This document shows positions 1 to 11,796 of a DNA stretch of 64,000 bases, piece by piece. The first letter of the stretch is position 1. Each line of letters begins with the position of its first letter. The DNA comes from Microplitis mediator. Taxonomy: Eukaryota > Arthropoda > Insecta > Hymenoptera > Braconidae. The position numbers and the translations under genes were made by a program. The stretch is from contig NC_079978.1 of NCBI RefSeq assembly GCF_029852145.1, positions 17,341,774-17,405,773 on the forward strand, read 5' to 3'. The notes beneath the pieces are model-generated. The model saw only the letters and a list, made by a program, of their open reading frames with translations, ran no database searches and was not told where the DNA came from.

Positions 1-712
1 AACCATTCCCATAATATTATGGGAACCATTCCCATACTATTATGGGAACCATTCCCATACTATTATGGGAATGGTTCCCATATTGGTATAGGAACTATTC
101 CTATAATATTATGGGAACTATTCCCATAATGTTATGGGAACCATCCCTATAATATCATAAAATTTTTTTTTGCACAATAGTGTAGAAATTTCCCAAAATT
201 TAAATTTTCTTGAATGTTTTGTGCTGACAAAAAATTCTTGTTAAAAATTTTAATGTTTTTTTGCCAAATACGATTTTTTTTTTCAATGAATAAGTGATTA
301 ACCACACTTCTTCAAATTAATTTTTTCATGATAATATGGGAACCATTCCCATAATATTATAGGAATGGTTCCTATAATAGTATGGGAACTATTCCCATAA
401 TATTATGGGAATGATTCCCATAATGGTATACGAACCATTCCAATTGCATTATGGGAATCATTCCCATAATATTATGGGAATAGTTCCCATACTATTATAG
501 GAACCATTCCCATAATATTATGGGAATGGTTCCTATAATTTATGGGAATGGTTCCTATAAATTATAGAAACCATTCCCATAAATTATAGGAATGATTCCC
601 ATAATATTATAGAAAGTATTCCTATAAATTATAGGAACCATTCCTATAATTATAGGAACCATTCCTATAGTGTTATGGGTATCATTCCCATAATTATAGG
701 AACTATTCCTAT
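1..712. repeat. Array of short palindromic words inside a MITE
   Basis: Tandem and inverted copies of a palindromic word close to TTCCCATAATATTATGGGAA fill most of this stretch, broken by an AT-rich spacer near 165-330. The same word resumes at 7589 after the copia insertion and stops at a TTTTTCCGTG end followed by TA at 7719-7720. I therefore read 1-712 plus 7589-7718 as one MITE whose left end lies outside the window. It contains no gene. Confidence 0.7.
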
Positions 713-1202
713 TGTTGGATTCTCTGTACAAAAATCAATCTTTATTCTTATATATACTTTATTTAATTATTTCTTTTTACTAAATATTCTGTTCGAAATA
801 ATATTTCGAACAGTGTCGCATTTAAGTCGTAGTATATATATTTGAGTTGAGTTCAAAATGTGTATATGTTTACTTAAAGAAAGGAAAGCTAGCATGGATC
901 AAATTTTATGACCTTAGGTACTTGGGTCGACGAGAGATTCCAAGTAAATGCAAGGCAATATGTTTTTCTTCATTTGCACTCATATATATATATTTTGAAC
1001 TTAGAGATCTTTGTTATACAAAAGGAGGAGAGGTTGGTGGACCTCAGTGTTAAATAATATTAAAAGAATAAGTTAGTCTAAGCTAAATCTCTTTCGAGTG
1101 AAGACATACCCTAGAGCGCGTATTTTAATAAAAGATATAATATTCATTTGTTTAATAAATTGATTTGTTTCATTCACGATTACCATACCTAAATTTCCAA
1201 CA
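713..1202 (+). repeat. 5' LTR of copia element
   Basis: 490 bp. It has a TATA-like CTTATATATACTT near 748 and a 25-bp perfect palindrome at 789-813 built on GTTCGAAAT / ATTTCGAAC. It differs from the 3' LTR only at 1024. The short open frames inside it are not taken as genes. Confidence 0.95.
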
Positions 1203-1216
1203 GGTTATGGGCCCAG
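1203..1216 (+). other. Primer-binding site, copia type
   Basis: GGTTATGGGCCCAG lies directly after the LTR. From established knowledge, copia elements prime from an internal fragment of initiator methionine tRNA, and this sequence has that form. It supports the Ty1/copia assignment independently of the protein motifs. Confidence 0.8.
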
Positions 1217-1298
1217 AATACGCCGTGTATTAAAATCGTGAAAGAAAGATTAATTTATCAAAAGAAAAAAATTGAATAGTATAAAAATTTGAAAATCA

Positions 1299-3443
1299 CA
1301 CTGAGAGAAAAAATCGGTTTTCTGAACTAAGGAATCGTAGTTCACAGACGACTCAGCTATTGAAGTCAGTTTCAGTAACTAATACGCCACAGTAAAGTGC
1401 TCTACGACTACATAGTCGTTCTTAATATTTTTAGTTACATATACTAAGATAGCAATAATGAACATAACTAGTTTAGGGAAAGTTTTTATTACTATCAGTT
1501 TAAAGTTAACATAACTATAATTTATATTGTAGTAAGCAATTTATTCTTAGTCTAATAAACATAAAGATTATTGTGATGTTAATAATGTACACTTAGTTCT
1601 TCAGATCATTTATAATAGTAGCAATAAGTATTTGTGTCTAGATGTACACACTAGAAAATCGAACTTTCTGCGAATGTACTATTTTGACTTATTGTAACTA
1701 AACATTCATAGTTACCATTGCCATAATTTAGTATTGCAAGAAACAAATTTATTTAGCGATCTGTAGTGCAAATTTTGTTTTATTGTTACTGAATTATTTT
1801 TTCTTTAATAGCCAACATTTATATGATAAATACAGAAAATTTTTTTTCTATTACATTAAATGTACTTGATGTTTTTCTATTATTACAAAAATTATTTTAG
1901 GAAACATTAATGTTAAACATTAATGTCATAATGTAATTTAGTACATACTATATTACAATCAAAAATGGTACTAGTCACTCTGTCAAATAACAGAGAAATA
2001 CTAATGCCAGAATTGTTCTCAAGCTTGGAATATAATACTTCTGAAATAAATTTCTTACCAGGGACACTACAAAAGGTGGGCGCGATCTAGTGGCGAGCAC
2101 CGAACTACTCCCAATGCTGTTGCCTTGCTCTGTTGACCTCTCTCCTCCATATAGATGTTTTCTCCCAAGAAATTTATCCCTTAGTTTAAGCAACTATTCT
2201 GTTTTGGTTGGAGCATAAAAAGTTCTTGCGTTAAATAATAGTACTCATTCCGAGATATTTTATTTTCTTTAAACAAAAAAGTGCAGAATGCTACAAAAAA
2301 CTATTACATCTTGCTTCAAAAAATATCTAATATTAAGAAATAAAAACTTCTGTAACATGTAAAAATTTATCTTGAATTTTTATCTCGAATCGAAATATTT
2401 TTTTTCAAGTAAACGTATTCTCACGCTTAAATCGAAAAATTTTTACTTATTTAAAGAGTTTTAATTTCTTAATATAGGAGATATGTTTTGTAGCAAGATA
2501 TGTTAGTTTTTAGTAACAATTGCATTTTTTAGTTTGAAGAAAATAAATTTTCTCAGAATAACTACTATTTTTTTAACGCGAGAATTTTTGTATGCTTCAA
2601 CCAAAAAAAAAAAAAAAAAAGTTGTTTAAGCTAAAAGGAAAATTTATTGGGAGAAAAGATATAAATTATCTTGATTGATTTTCATTTTAATAAATAATTC
2701 CGAATTGATTGACAACAAAAAATTTTTACACGCCCTTTTGGTATAAAAAAAAATTTTTTTTCACTTTTTTAATCGATCTTCACATTTTTAACAATTCGGA
2801 ATTGCTAAGCAAAAAAAATGTTTGATACGCTTCTTTGGCTCAGCAGAACCAATAAGGTGTATATTTTGCAGTACGCACTTTTGGCATTAGGATCGGAATT
2901 TATAGCCAGGGAAACTAAATATTAAGGATATCCATAACTATATTCTCCTTTGAATTTTTTTTTACAGTTGATTATTAGTCAGCAGAAATATTCTATAATT
3001 ATTAAATTAACTGGAAATTGGTTGTTTAGACAACTAAGATGAAATAGTACGGTTGATACTTTTGTCAGTAGTAAAAGAAACTAAATAAATGCAGTTCTAT
3101 GAGACGACGACTAAACTCTTAGTTGAGTCAACTATTAAAATTATTTCTACCAACTATCATACAGTCACTAAGCTAACATAGTTACTGTATCTATATTATG
3201 TTAATCGACCCAATGATAAAGGTAATATTGTGTTCACTACTAAGTCTTGATTTAAAAAGATTGAAGTTTTGTAGTGACCATAATGAGGCAAAAATAGTTT
3301 CTTAAGTTTAGTTAATGTAACTATTTTTTCGTGCTGATTCACACTAGTATATAGTTCCAGTAACAATAAAAATTGGTTAAGGAGACTATATTTTTATATC
3401 TGTCGCTGAATAGTTCAGGTTACTAAGCACTTTTCTCTCAGTG
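1299..3443. mobile_element. MITE nested in the copia 5' internal region
   Basis: Terminal inverted repeats CACTGAGAGAAAA, with a 2-bp target duplication CA at 1297-1298 and 3444-3445. It is 2145 bp long with no coding potential. The interior has many short motifs such as TAGTTCA, AGTTACT and ACTAAG in both orientations. It interrupts the copia leader/gag region. The CAC-GAG-AAA ends match other MITEs in this window. Confidence 0.8.
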
Positions 3444-4879
3444 CATCTTACATCAAATCTACTATCAAATTTTCTAATTTTAATATTGAAGTGCATGTGA
3501 TTTCAAATGATTAAAATAATTAAACAAAAATAAATTATAAATAATCATTTTCAAATAAAATAAAATTAAATATAATTCCTGATAATAATGTGCTGAATAA
3601 TAATTACATAATGAATAGTGATAAAATTTTGAGTTTAGTTTACTTTAATAGTTTGTGCCGTGATTATATAAAGTGATTATTGCTGAGCCTCAAATAAATT
3701 GAAAGAAGAAAAAAAAAAAGAAGATTCTTCAATTTTACACGTCTGATTGTCTTACAAACAGAGCGATTATTGCTCAAAGTTTTGATAGTCTCCAGAGACG
3801 AATCAAATTGTCCTGAGCAAAAGGCGGAGAATTTATTTTAGAAACAAAAGAGGTTTCATCCAGATGACAACAACCGTAAGCGTTCTAGGAGTGATAGAAG
3901 GGGTCATATACAGTCCTGTTCAGCGGTGTCAAAGCTGTAAAGTCAGGCATGGTGGTCATTTCAGATAAGAAAGGGGTAAAAATTAATAAAGGTGGTATAC
4001 CCATCATGGAAGGTAAGCCCTCTAATAATTTTATTCAGATTGGCTCCACAGTTCAAATACATAAAGCTCATTCTGTCGCTCAAGAAATAATAAGACGAAT
4101 TATAGTACATAGCATAAAAGACTAGGTCATATAAGTGAGCATAAATTTGTTAAATCAAAGAATCATATTATGATTGAAACTTAAGGCAGATAATAGAAAT
4201 CATTTGTAATAATTAAATATGTAAAGTGTGCGTTAAAAGAAAACAAATTCGATTATCATTCAAAACGGTTAAAAATCGAAATCATGTTAGGAGCTCAATA
4301 TTCATTGTACATTCGGATGTACTATAGTCCAATCATTCCGACGGCTCTAGAAAAGAAAAATTATTTTGCCCGATTTCTAGATCATTATACACTCGTTACT
4401 GTATAGTATATTTAATTAAATATAGATTTAACTCAGTTGCAAAAGAGTGAAGTTCAATTGAATGTCAAACTAGTTTATTTATGTACATTAAAATTGGTAG
4501 AGAATATTTGTTTGAAGTTTAGATAAAATTTCTGGATAATGCAGTCCTCACTGCAACATATTTAATTGATAATGTTCCGAGTAAGGCCTTGAAAGAAACT
4601 CAAACATCATATGAAATGTGGTATAATAAAAAGGCTATCAACCAAGTAATTTAAAGTGTTTGGTTCATTGTGTATATACACAAGAAAAACTAACAAAAAT
4701 AAATTTGGTGAAAAATCATTAAAGGGAAATAATCTGGTAGATTATGAACCAAACGGGTACAGAGTTTTCGAAATTGAGAGTGAAAAATATGTGGTAGTGA
4801 GAGACGTTATTGTAGACAAAAGAAAAATTTTTTTCTAGACCGAAAATAAAATCTGTTCATGTTGACGAAATCTTAGGTC

Positions 4880-5400
4880 ATGAAACTGGTGTCACTAACA
4901 AAATGTTAAACCCAGGTAAAGTAACTGTAGTCCCTAACAGTATGTTAAACCCAGATAAAATAACTGGTGTCACTAACGTAATGTTAAACTCAGCTAAAGA
5001 AACTGTAGTCACTAACTAATTGTTAAACTCAGTCAATCATTCGAGTAGTCACGGACGAAAGGTTAAACTCAGGTAATGAAACTGTAGTCACTAACTAATT
5101 GTTAAACTCAGTCAATCATTGGCCTGAATGAATCTGATACGGGCAAATCAGATGGGTTAGTCAAATCTGGTCATGATAACCAGATTGTGTAGATAAATCT
5201 GATAATAATAAATCAGATAGTTCAAAGAAATCTGATAGTAGTAAATCAGATAGTTTAAATAAATCTGATAGTAGATAAGTCAGATAGTTTAAATAAATCT
5301 GATATTAATAAATCAGATAGTATAAGTAAATCTGATAATAATAAACCAGATAGTTTAAGTATATCTGATAACGATAAATCAGATTTAATAGATAAAGTAA
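4880..5400 (+). repeat. Coding-type minisatellites in the integrase-RT linker
   Basis: Two repeat sets occupy the linker between integrase and reverse transcriptase. The first (about 4880-5110) repeats a unit with ACTAAC...ATGTTAAACCCAG at roughly 60-65 bp. The second (about 5150-5400) repeats AAATCTGATA..AAATCAGAT units that would encode serine/aspartate/lysine runs such as SDSSKKSDS. They lie in the hypervariable hydrophilic linker of copia polyproteins. Confidence 0.75.
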
Positions 5401-5708
5401 ATAATCATAAAGATAATAAAATTCCTAAGTTACATAATAGGAATAAATCAGAAGCCAGTTGTAGGAGAAGTAATAGGATCAGAGGCCGTCCTCAGATTTC
5501 GTATAGTGAAAATAGTTTACCTGACGATTGCATGCTATCCGCTCAACCAATAATACACAAAATTCCTAGTTCGTATTATGAAATTAAAAATAGGAATGAT
5601 AGGGTTGAGTAGGAACGAGCTGTTAAAAGTGAATTCGATTCAGTTAGTTGCAATTGTCAATCAGAATAATCTGTTACTGCATCATATGGATGTGAAGACA
5701 GTTTTTTT

Positions 5709-6323
5709 TTGAATGGCAAATTAAAGGAAGAAATTTATATGAAAATACCAGGAGTCAAATGCGATAAAAATCAGGTGTGCAGATTGAACAAAGCTCTGTA
5801 TGGTTTAAAGCAGGCTGCACGCTGCTGGTTTGAAGCATTTGAATCTACATTAAAAGAATTAAATTTTCAAAATTCTCCTGTAGATCGTTGTATTTATATT
5901 TTAGATCTAGGAAATGTCTTAAAGAACGTTTATGTAGTATTATATGTTGATGATCTTTTTGTAGCAACTGCAGATATGAATACTATGAATATTTTTAAAG
6001 AGTATTTGATGAATAAATTTCAGATGGTCAATTTAAAAGAAATTAGATCATTTTTAGGCATAAAAGTTACAAGAAAAGATAATGTAATAACATTAGATCA
6101 AAATGCACACATCAACTCAGTCTTAAATAAATTTAATATGCATGATTATGAAAATTATGATGCGCCATGTAAAAGTGTTATTGGTTGTATAAAGTACATA
6201 ATGGTTTGTTCACGACCAGATTTAAGCATATCAGAAAATATCGTAAGTAGATATATGAATAAAAACAATAAAAACACTGTGGCAGTATCTGAAAAGAGTA
6301 TTAAGATATTTAAAAAGTTCTAG
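5709..6323 (+). pseudogene. Reverse transcriptase fragment (RVT_2, copia)
   Basis: A 204-codon open stretch of copia reverse transcriptase. It keeps the LNKALYGLKQAARCW motif near its N terminus and the catalytic YVDD at 5944-5955. The downstream segment near DAPCKSVIGC looks shortened relative to the family, with the usual residues before the SRPDL block missing. The frame is lost just upstream in a run of ten T and ends at a TAG at 6321. It is a broken part of the polyprotein, not a separate gene. Confidence 0.9.
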
Positions 6324-7085
6324 TAATATTAGATTAACATATACCCGTAATAATTATAAAGAAATAATCAGCGGTTATGTAGACGCAGATTAGGCAAGTT
6401 ATAACAACGATAGACAAAGAATACAACCGATTATTTATTTAAGTTATTCGATCATTGTACTATTTGCTGGGCATCTAAACGACAGGCATCTGTAGCAGGT
6501 TCATCATCAGAAGCTGAATATATTAGCGGAAAATATAAAGATAGTTATATTAGGGTCAATAGTAATTTATGAAGATAAAAATGGTTGTATTGGTATCGCG
6601 AACAATCCATCAAGTCATAAAAGATCGAAAAATATCGATATAAAATATCATTGCTTTCGTGACAAAGTAGAGCACGGTTTATTAAAACTAATTTATATGT
6701 CTACAGATCAACAGATTGCTGATGCACTGACCAATTATTTGGCTGAACCAAAATTTGTGGAATTCAGAACACAAATGGATTTGAAATAATTTTAAAGAAT
6801 ATATTTATGTTGTATATATTGTATATATATATATATTATAGACTGTATAATTGAAATATTTAAGATAAATGGTCGGATTAGGTTTTTCTGGGTTTTCCTA
6901 ATCCCTTTGCAAATTAGTTGGGCCATAATGTTCGCACTCCCAGATTGCGTGAAAGGATATGTCTTTACAATTTAATTTTAGAAGTTAATTGATATAATAA
7001 GTTTATTGTAAAGGTATCATTAATAATTAGTATTATGATTGTGTAAGCTAATTTAATCTTAATTTTATTTTATTTAAAGATTAAT

Positions 7086-7098
7086 TTTTGAGGGGGCG
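7086..7098 (+). other. Polypurine tract
   Basis: TTTTGAGGGGGCG lies immediately upstream of the 3' LTR and is the expected plus-strand priming site of the copia element. Confidence 0.8.
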
Positions 7099-7588
7099 TG
7101 TTGGATTCTCTGTACAAAAATCAATCTTTATTCTTATATATACTTTATTTAATTATTTCTTTTTACTAAATATTCTGTTCGAAATAATATTTCGAACAGT
7201 GTCGCATTTAAGTCGTAGTATATATATTTGAGTTGAGTTCAAAATGTGTATATGTTTACTTAAAGAAAGGAAAGCTAGCATGGATCAAATTTTATGACCT
7301 TAGGTACTTGGGTCGACGAGAGATTCCAAGTAAATGCAAGGCAATATGTTTTTCTTCATTTGCACTCATATATATATATTTTGAACTTAGAGATCTTTGT
7401 TATACAAAAAGAGGAGAGGTTGGTGGACCTCAGTGTTAAATAATATTAAAAGAATAAGTTAGTCTAAGCTAAATCTCTTTCGAGTGAAGACATACCCTAG
7501 AGCGCGTATTTTAATAAAAGATATAATATTCATTTGTTTAATAAATTGATTTGTTTCATTCACGATTACCATACCTAAATTTCCAACA
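7099..7588 (+). repeat. 3' LTR of copia element
   Basis: 490 bp, identical to the 5' LTR except A for G at 7410. It repeats the palindrome at 7175-7199. It is followed by the CCTAT target duplication at 7589-7593. Confidence 0.95.
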
Positions 7589-7718
7589 CCTATGATTATG
7601 GGAAACATTCCTACAATTATAGGAACCGCTCCCATAATTTATGGTCGTAATTCCTATGATGGTATAGGAAAAAATTTCACAAAATTATGGGAACTGCTGC
7701 CATAATTTTTTTTCCGTG
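7589..7718. repeat. Right end of the palindromic-word MITE
   Basis: The TTCCCATAAT / ATTATGGGAA words resume after the copia target duplication and end in TTTTTTTTCCGTG, followed by TA. The CCGTG end matches the inverted ends of other MITEs in the window, for example at 37046. Confidence 0.6.
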
Positions 7719-7720
7719 TA

Positions 7721-9333
7721 ACTATTTCTTCTACTTAAATTATAATTAATCATAGATTATAATTACCGTATCATTGTGAAAAACTGACAACTCCGTTGAT
7801 TCTGGAGACTCCTCGATGTCATCGCAGTCGACGAAATTTACAATTATTAAAAATAAAAAACTAAACTTTAAGAACATCATCATTATCAAAATATTTTTTA
7901 TAATAAAGTTAAATATTTAATCGCGAAATGATCTGCGAAATACGTGCGTCTATTCTCTTTGACTTTTTAGCTGTAACTAACGACATAATGAATAAATAAA
8001 CAAATAGAAATATAAAAAATAATAAAATAAAATATAGTGGGAATGGAAAAGGATACGTGTCCTTTTGTCAATCGATGCGTTACATGTTTCAGCTTTTATT
8101 TCAAACTATTTATGCTATTTCCTATTCATAGTCTTACTTTCTTCTAAAACTGCGCATTATGCTACCATTGGAGCCAATTGATTTTTAAAAAAAAAAAAAT
8201 AAATTGACCTACATATTGCCCATGTTAAAGTTATGCGTTAAATGAATAATATATTTTTATTGTATTTCTAATTTGAATTGAAAAAAATGAAGTATTATTA
8301 TGTTAAAAAAGAATTGAGCGAATAGATCTTGCAATATTTATGTAAGATATTTTTATTTGGATAAAAATATCAAAACTTGTTTTTTTTTTTCTTTAAATAA
8401 AATCTGTTGGAAAAAATTACTTTTGACAAATTATATTGTTTTTTCTAATATTTTAATGTCAATATAAATTTTATATTCAATCGTATCCGCTTCGATCCCG
8501 AAATTTGATGTTGAAATAGATTTATATTTAATTAAAACATGTCTTTATTTCTTCAAAATAATTAAAAAATTTATTTCTCTTAATTTATAATATGTTACAC
8601 GATATTTCAGTCATTCAGTTCGTAAATTTTTACTCTTTTTATTTTACTCCGCGTAGTTTTTTCATAAATAATATCAATACCTATGCCCTCTTCTTCAACG
8701 ACGAAGTCAATTCTACTCCGAAGGGATTAAATAAAAAATAATATGTTCGGCATTGATCCTGGAAATTTTTACCTCGTATACATATCGATCAGACAAATTA
8801 TAAATAAATATGTCTGCGCAACATTACATGCCATATACTAAAAATAGTAAATAACCTTGAATTCCAGATCCCTGGAGGATTTTGAAATACTAATTCATCT
8901 GAAAATATTTTTCTTAACTTAAATTGAAGGAATCATTTATTACAACATTGATACAAATTTTGTTTATTTTTTTTTTTTATTAGGTAACAAGTATTAAATT
9001 TGATACATTTTCATAATTCAACAATAGATATGTCATTCTTAATAACTTATACAATGTGCTCACACTTCTAACAGTTATTAGGGTATGATAAAAAAAACAA
9101 TTCTCTACGAGTTTTGAGCTTTGAAAACTTCGTAGTTTTTACGCGTCTCCATAAAAATCATGTTTTTAGGTAAAATTGTTAAGATATGATTTATTTTATA
9201 TGTAGAAATTTTTGCTATTCCAAATTAACAATTTGAGAAAATGAAACACTAGATTTAAATATTTTTTAGATTATGAAAATTCTTGAGCAATCTCTCTTAA
9301 ATTAAAAATTTCAGTTCAAATGTAGTGATATTG
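7721..9333. other. AT-rich non-coding stretch
   Basis: No open frame, splice-supported exon, or structured repeat that I can support. It is homopolymer-rich AT sequence. Confidence 0.6.
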
Positions 9334-9368
9334 CACGCCTCGAACGCGAAGCGGCGAGGTTGTGCTTT
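9333..9368. repeat. GC-rich hairpin of a recurring repeat family
   Basis: TTGCACGCCTCGAACGCGAA, then GCGGCGAGGTTGTGC, forms a hairpin. Related copies lie at 28503 and 40477. The following GACnTGTCAAGGTCAC is shared with the 40477 copy. At 9333 only the left end is visible. Confidence 0.55.
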
Positions 9369-9411
9369 ATAACGGACTTGTCAAGGTCACTCGACTTTTT
9401 TTGATTATTCT

Positions 9412-10745
9412 CAAGCTACAATGGTATTTTTAGTTTGTAATTATTTCAATTATTTATCGAGTTATTCAAGGTGGAAATTATCGGTATCTTCATATGCTTT
9501 AGTGAGAAGCGACGAGATACGTCGCAGGAAGGGGCGGTGGAGGAGAAGTCATGAGGCTGGCCTTCATAAACTAAGTTGGTATTAGTAAATGAATCTCATT
9601 TTAGTTTATTAATTACCGGTTAGTTCTTGAGTTTAGGGTGTGAATGTTCATTGATAATTAATCCTTTTGATATTATCTTTCGATGGATTATGGTTAATTT
9701 TAATTAACACTGTAGGTGTAGAAGTTATAGGGGAGGGTGGGGCAGAGCGGCCCCCCTAAGCCAATTATTATTTTTTGTGGCTTTCAACCATAAGATCACT
9801 TTACTTTTGTCCTATTTCGAACAAATTTATGGACATTTTGCCAAAATTCTGAATTTTTTTTTTATTTTTGTGGGGCAGAGCGGCCCCCCTTCAAAAAGTG
9901 ATAAAAAAATTTTTTTTTTCGTTTTTTTTTTTTTTTAATTGTTTTCATCATTAAGAATGTATTTCTTTCTGTTGACAACTATTTTTGGTTTTATATTACT
10001 CAAAAAAAATTTTTTAAAGCGTAAAAAATCGTTCACTCTCGATTACCTTAATTACTAATTGTTATTTAATAAAAAAAAAATCAATTCTATAATTTTACTT
10101 TATTTCAAAAATTTATCAACTAAAAAAAAAAATTTAATTTTTATAAATTTTTAGTGACCAAATTTGTCTCTTACATAAAGAAACGGCCGAAAAATATTAA
10201 AAAATAATTTTTTCGGAAGTTTCGGCTGGTCCATTTTGCCCCAGGTGTTATGCGTAGGGCTAGAAATGTGGAATTATAATAATTTTTTTTTAATTTGACG
10301 ATAAAAATATGAAAAAATCACTTTTTCAAAATTTTGGGTTTGTCCATTTTGCCCCAAATGTCATGCGTAGGGGTAAAAATGCGCAAACATATCGGATTTA
10401 TAGTAATTAGTCGAAAAAAAAAAAATTTTTTTTTTGGTCAAAATTTCAGGGGGGCCGCTCTGCCCCACCCTCCCCTACTTGTTTTTAATTATTACGGGGT
10501 AATTATTAAATAATCTAGAGTTATTATTAGTGTGATTAAACAAGCCGGTCAATCGGATTACAATGATATTTTTCATTGGTAATTATTTTAATTATTTATT
10601 GAGTTATTCAAAATGGAACTATCGATATACTTATATGTGTTAGTGAGAAGCGAAGAGATACGGCACAAGAAGGGGTGGTAGAAAATGGGTCGAGCGGCAC
10701 GCATCTCCAAAAAAAGAGATTTTATAAATCTAAGTCAATGTTAGT
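9412..10745. repeat. Diverged direct duplication flanking a MITE
   Basis: About 185 bp at 9412-9595 and about 190 bp at 10556-10745 share TTATTTATTGAGTTATTCAA-like text, TTAGTGAGAAGCG, GAGATACG and AAGGGG in the same order and orientation. A further CGTGTTAGTGAGCGA copy lies near 10780. The unit period is about 1.1 kb and includes the MITE at 9730-10475. No function was recognised. Confidence 0.55.
9730..10475. mobile_element. TA-flanked MITE with GGGGCAGAGCGG ends
   Basis: Perfect inverted ends GGGGAGGGTGGGGCAGAGCG at 9730 and its complement at 10475, with TA at 9728-9729 and 10476-10477. It is 746 bp with no coding potential. Inner degenerate copies of the end word (GGGGCAGAGCGGCCCCCC near 9870, CCATTTTGCCCC near 10227 and 10343) recur, so the interior grew from copies of its own ends. 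It is probably a Tc1/mariner-class derivative, judging from the TA. Confidence 0.75.
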
Positions 10746-11729
10746 AAATAAGTGAAACTTATCGCTATGGTTCTACGTGTTAGTGAGCGATATGGTAGCA
10801 CGCGTCAAGAGAAGAGACCGCGAAAGCGCAAGCGTCAATAACAATAATAATAATACAACAAATCAGTTGAGTTATTAGAGACAGAAATTATTTTCTTATG
10901 TATGTGTTAGAGAAAGACAATGGGAAGCGGGATAGTAAATTCCTTGACTGAACTATGCTGTTTAGTTAGTCGGAATATAAGTTTTTATTCTAATTTCGCA
11001 TTCTATTTTCTTTACCCGCTGGGTTATTATAATTCTCTCATGTTGCTATAGATAGGTGGCTATGAATTTGGTTATTATCTGTAGGATGATAAAATTGTTA
11101 TTATAGTTATATATTCTGTAGCGATATGTTATGGTTGCCCTATGATATGTAGTTAATGAGTGGTTATCTTATTTATTTTCTCGCCAGTACGTTAGAATAC
11201 TGCATCTCCAATTTTTAAAATGTTTTTATTATTTTATCTGAGATATAGGGTTTCCTGTTTACATCAACAGTCTCAACAATCATCTGGCCTTGGATATATA
11301 ATATTTTTTTATTTCTAATTTTCCTTTTATTTATTAAATTTTAAGTTATTTCCGGAGTTTGACATGTTACGCCGAAGCATACCTCCCTACGTAAAAATAA
11401 GCATCGGGGTCTAATGATCGCAACGCGAATTCCTTTTGCCAATCTGGTATCCAACTGTACAATAGTATGTTACATTTTTTTTGCAACTAGAATCTTTTCA
11501 CAACGGTACAGAAATGATAACAATTAGATGAGCAAGAATATAAATAGAACATCTTACCCATAATATTCAATTGCACAACGAGTGTCATCGGCTTGTGTTG
11601 ATAACATTACTGATAAGGCACTTCTTGACCTTTGTTATGGTGGGAAAATTATCGCTTCCTGTTAGCTATGGCTGCGATGTTATTATCTCCCTGGCTGTTA
11701 TTTACTTCTCTTCCATGGTGAACCGACAG
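10746..11729. other. Non-coding flank
   Basis: No gene was recognised. It contains an AATAATAATAATA run near 10845 and AT-rich text. The last 100 bp lead into the promoter of the unrecognised gene at 11797. Confidence 0.5.
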
Positions 11730-11764
11730 TATATAAAATGCTGAACAGACCTGGTGACATCAGT
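11730..11764 (+). promoter_or_regulatory. TATA box plus TCAGT initiator
   Basis: TATATAAAA at 11730-11738 is followed by a TCAGT arthropod-type initiator at 11760-11764, about 30 bp from the TATA box. This is the canonical RNA polymerase II spacing. The ATG of the downstream gene copy is at 11797. Confidence 0.6.
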
Positions 11765-11796
11765 AAAAAAAAATTGTTAGCAGTGAACAGTGTACT

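Larger units (their letters stand above)
3444..6790 (+). pseudogene. Degenerate copia gag-pol polyprotein
   Basis: Remnants lie in the Ty1/copia order. There is a zinc-knuckle-like CQSC with a downstream H near 3930. A gag-pre-integrase motif, HKRLGHIS, is at 4113. Integrase follows, with a VHSDV first-aspartate region near 4310, ATYLIDNVPSKA near 4555 and FKVFGSL near 4650. A repetitive linker follows, then reverse transcriptase (5690-6320) and RNase H with SEAEY near 6510 and a histidine-rich end near 6650. Many stops and frameshifts separate these blocks and gag is largely deleted. The element cannot make its own proteins. Confidence 0.9.
713..7588 (+). mobile_element. Ty1/copia-type LTR retrotransposon, defective
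   Basis: Two 490-bp LTRs (713-1202 and 7099-7588) start TGTTGG and end CCAACA. They are flanked by a perfect 5-bp target duplication, CCTAT, at 708-712 and 7589-7593. A primer-binding site and a purine-rich tract lie in the expected places. The element sits inside a palindromic-word MITE and itself carries a nested MITE at 1299-3443. The single LTR mismatch (G at 1024, A at 7410) implies a recent insertion, although the coding body is broken. Confidence 0.95.

Noticed and set aside
847..1053. 68-codon frame repeated in both copia LTRs
   Set aside because: It starts at a non-ATG codon, lies wholly in the LTR and is identical because the LTRs are identical. No protein signature.
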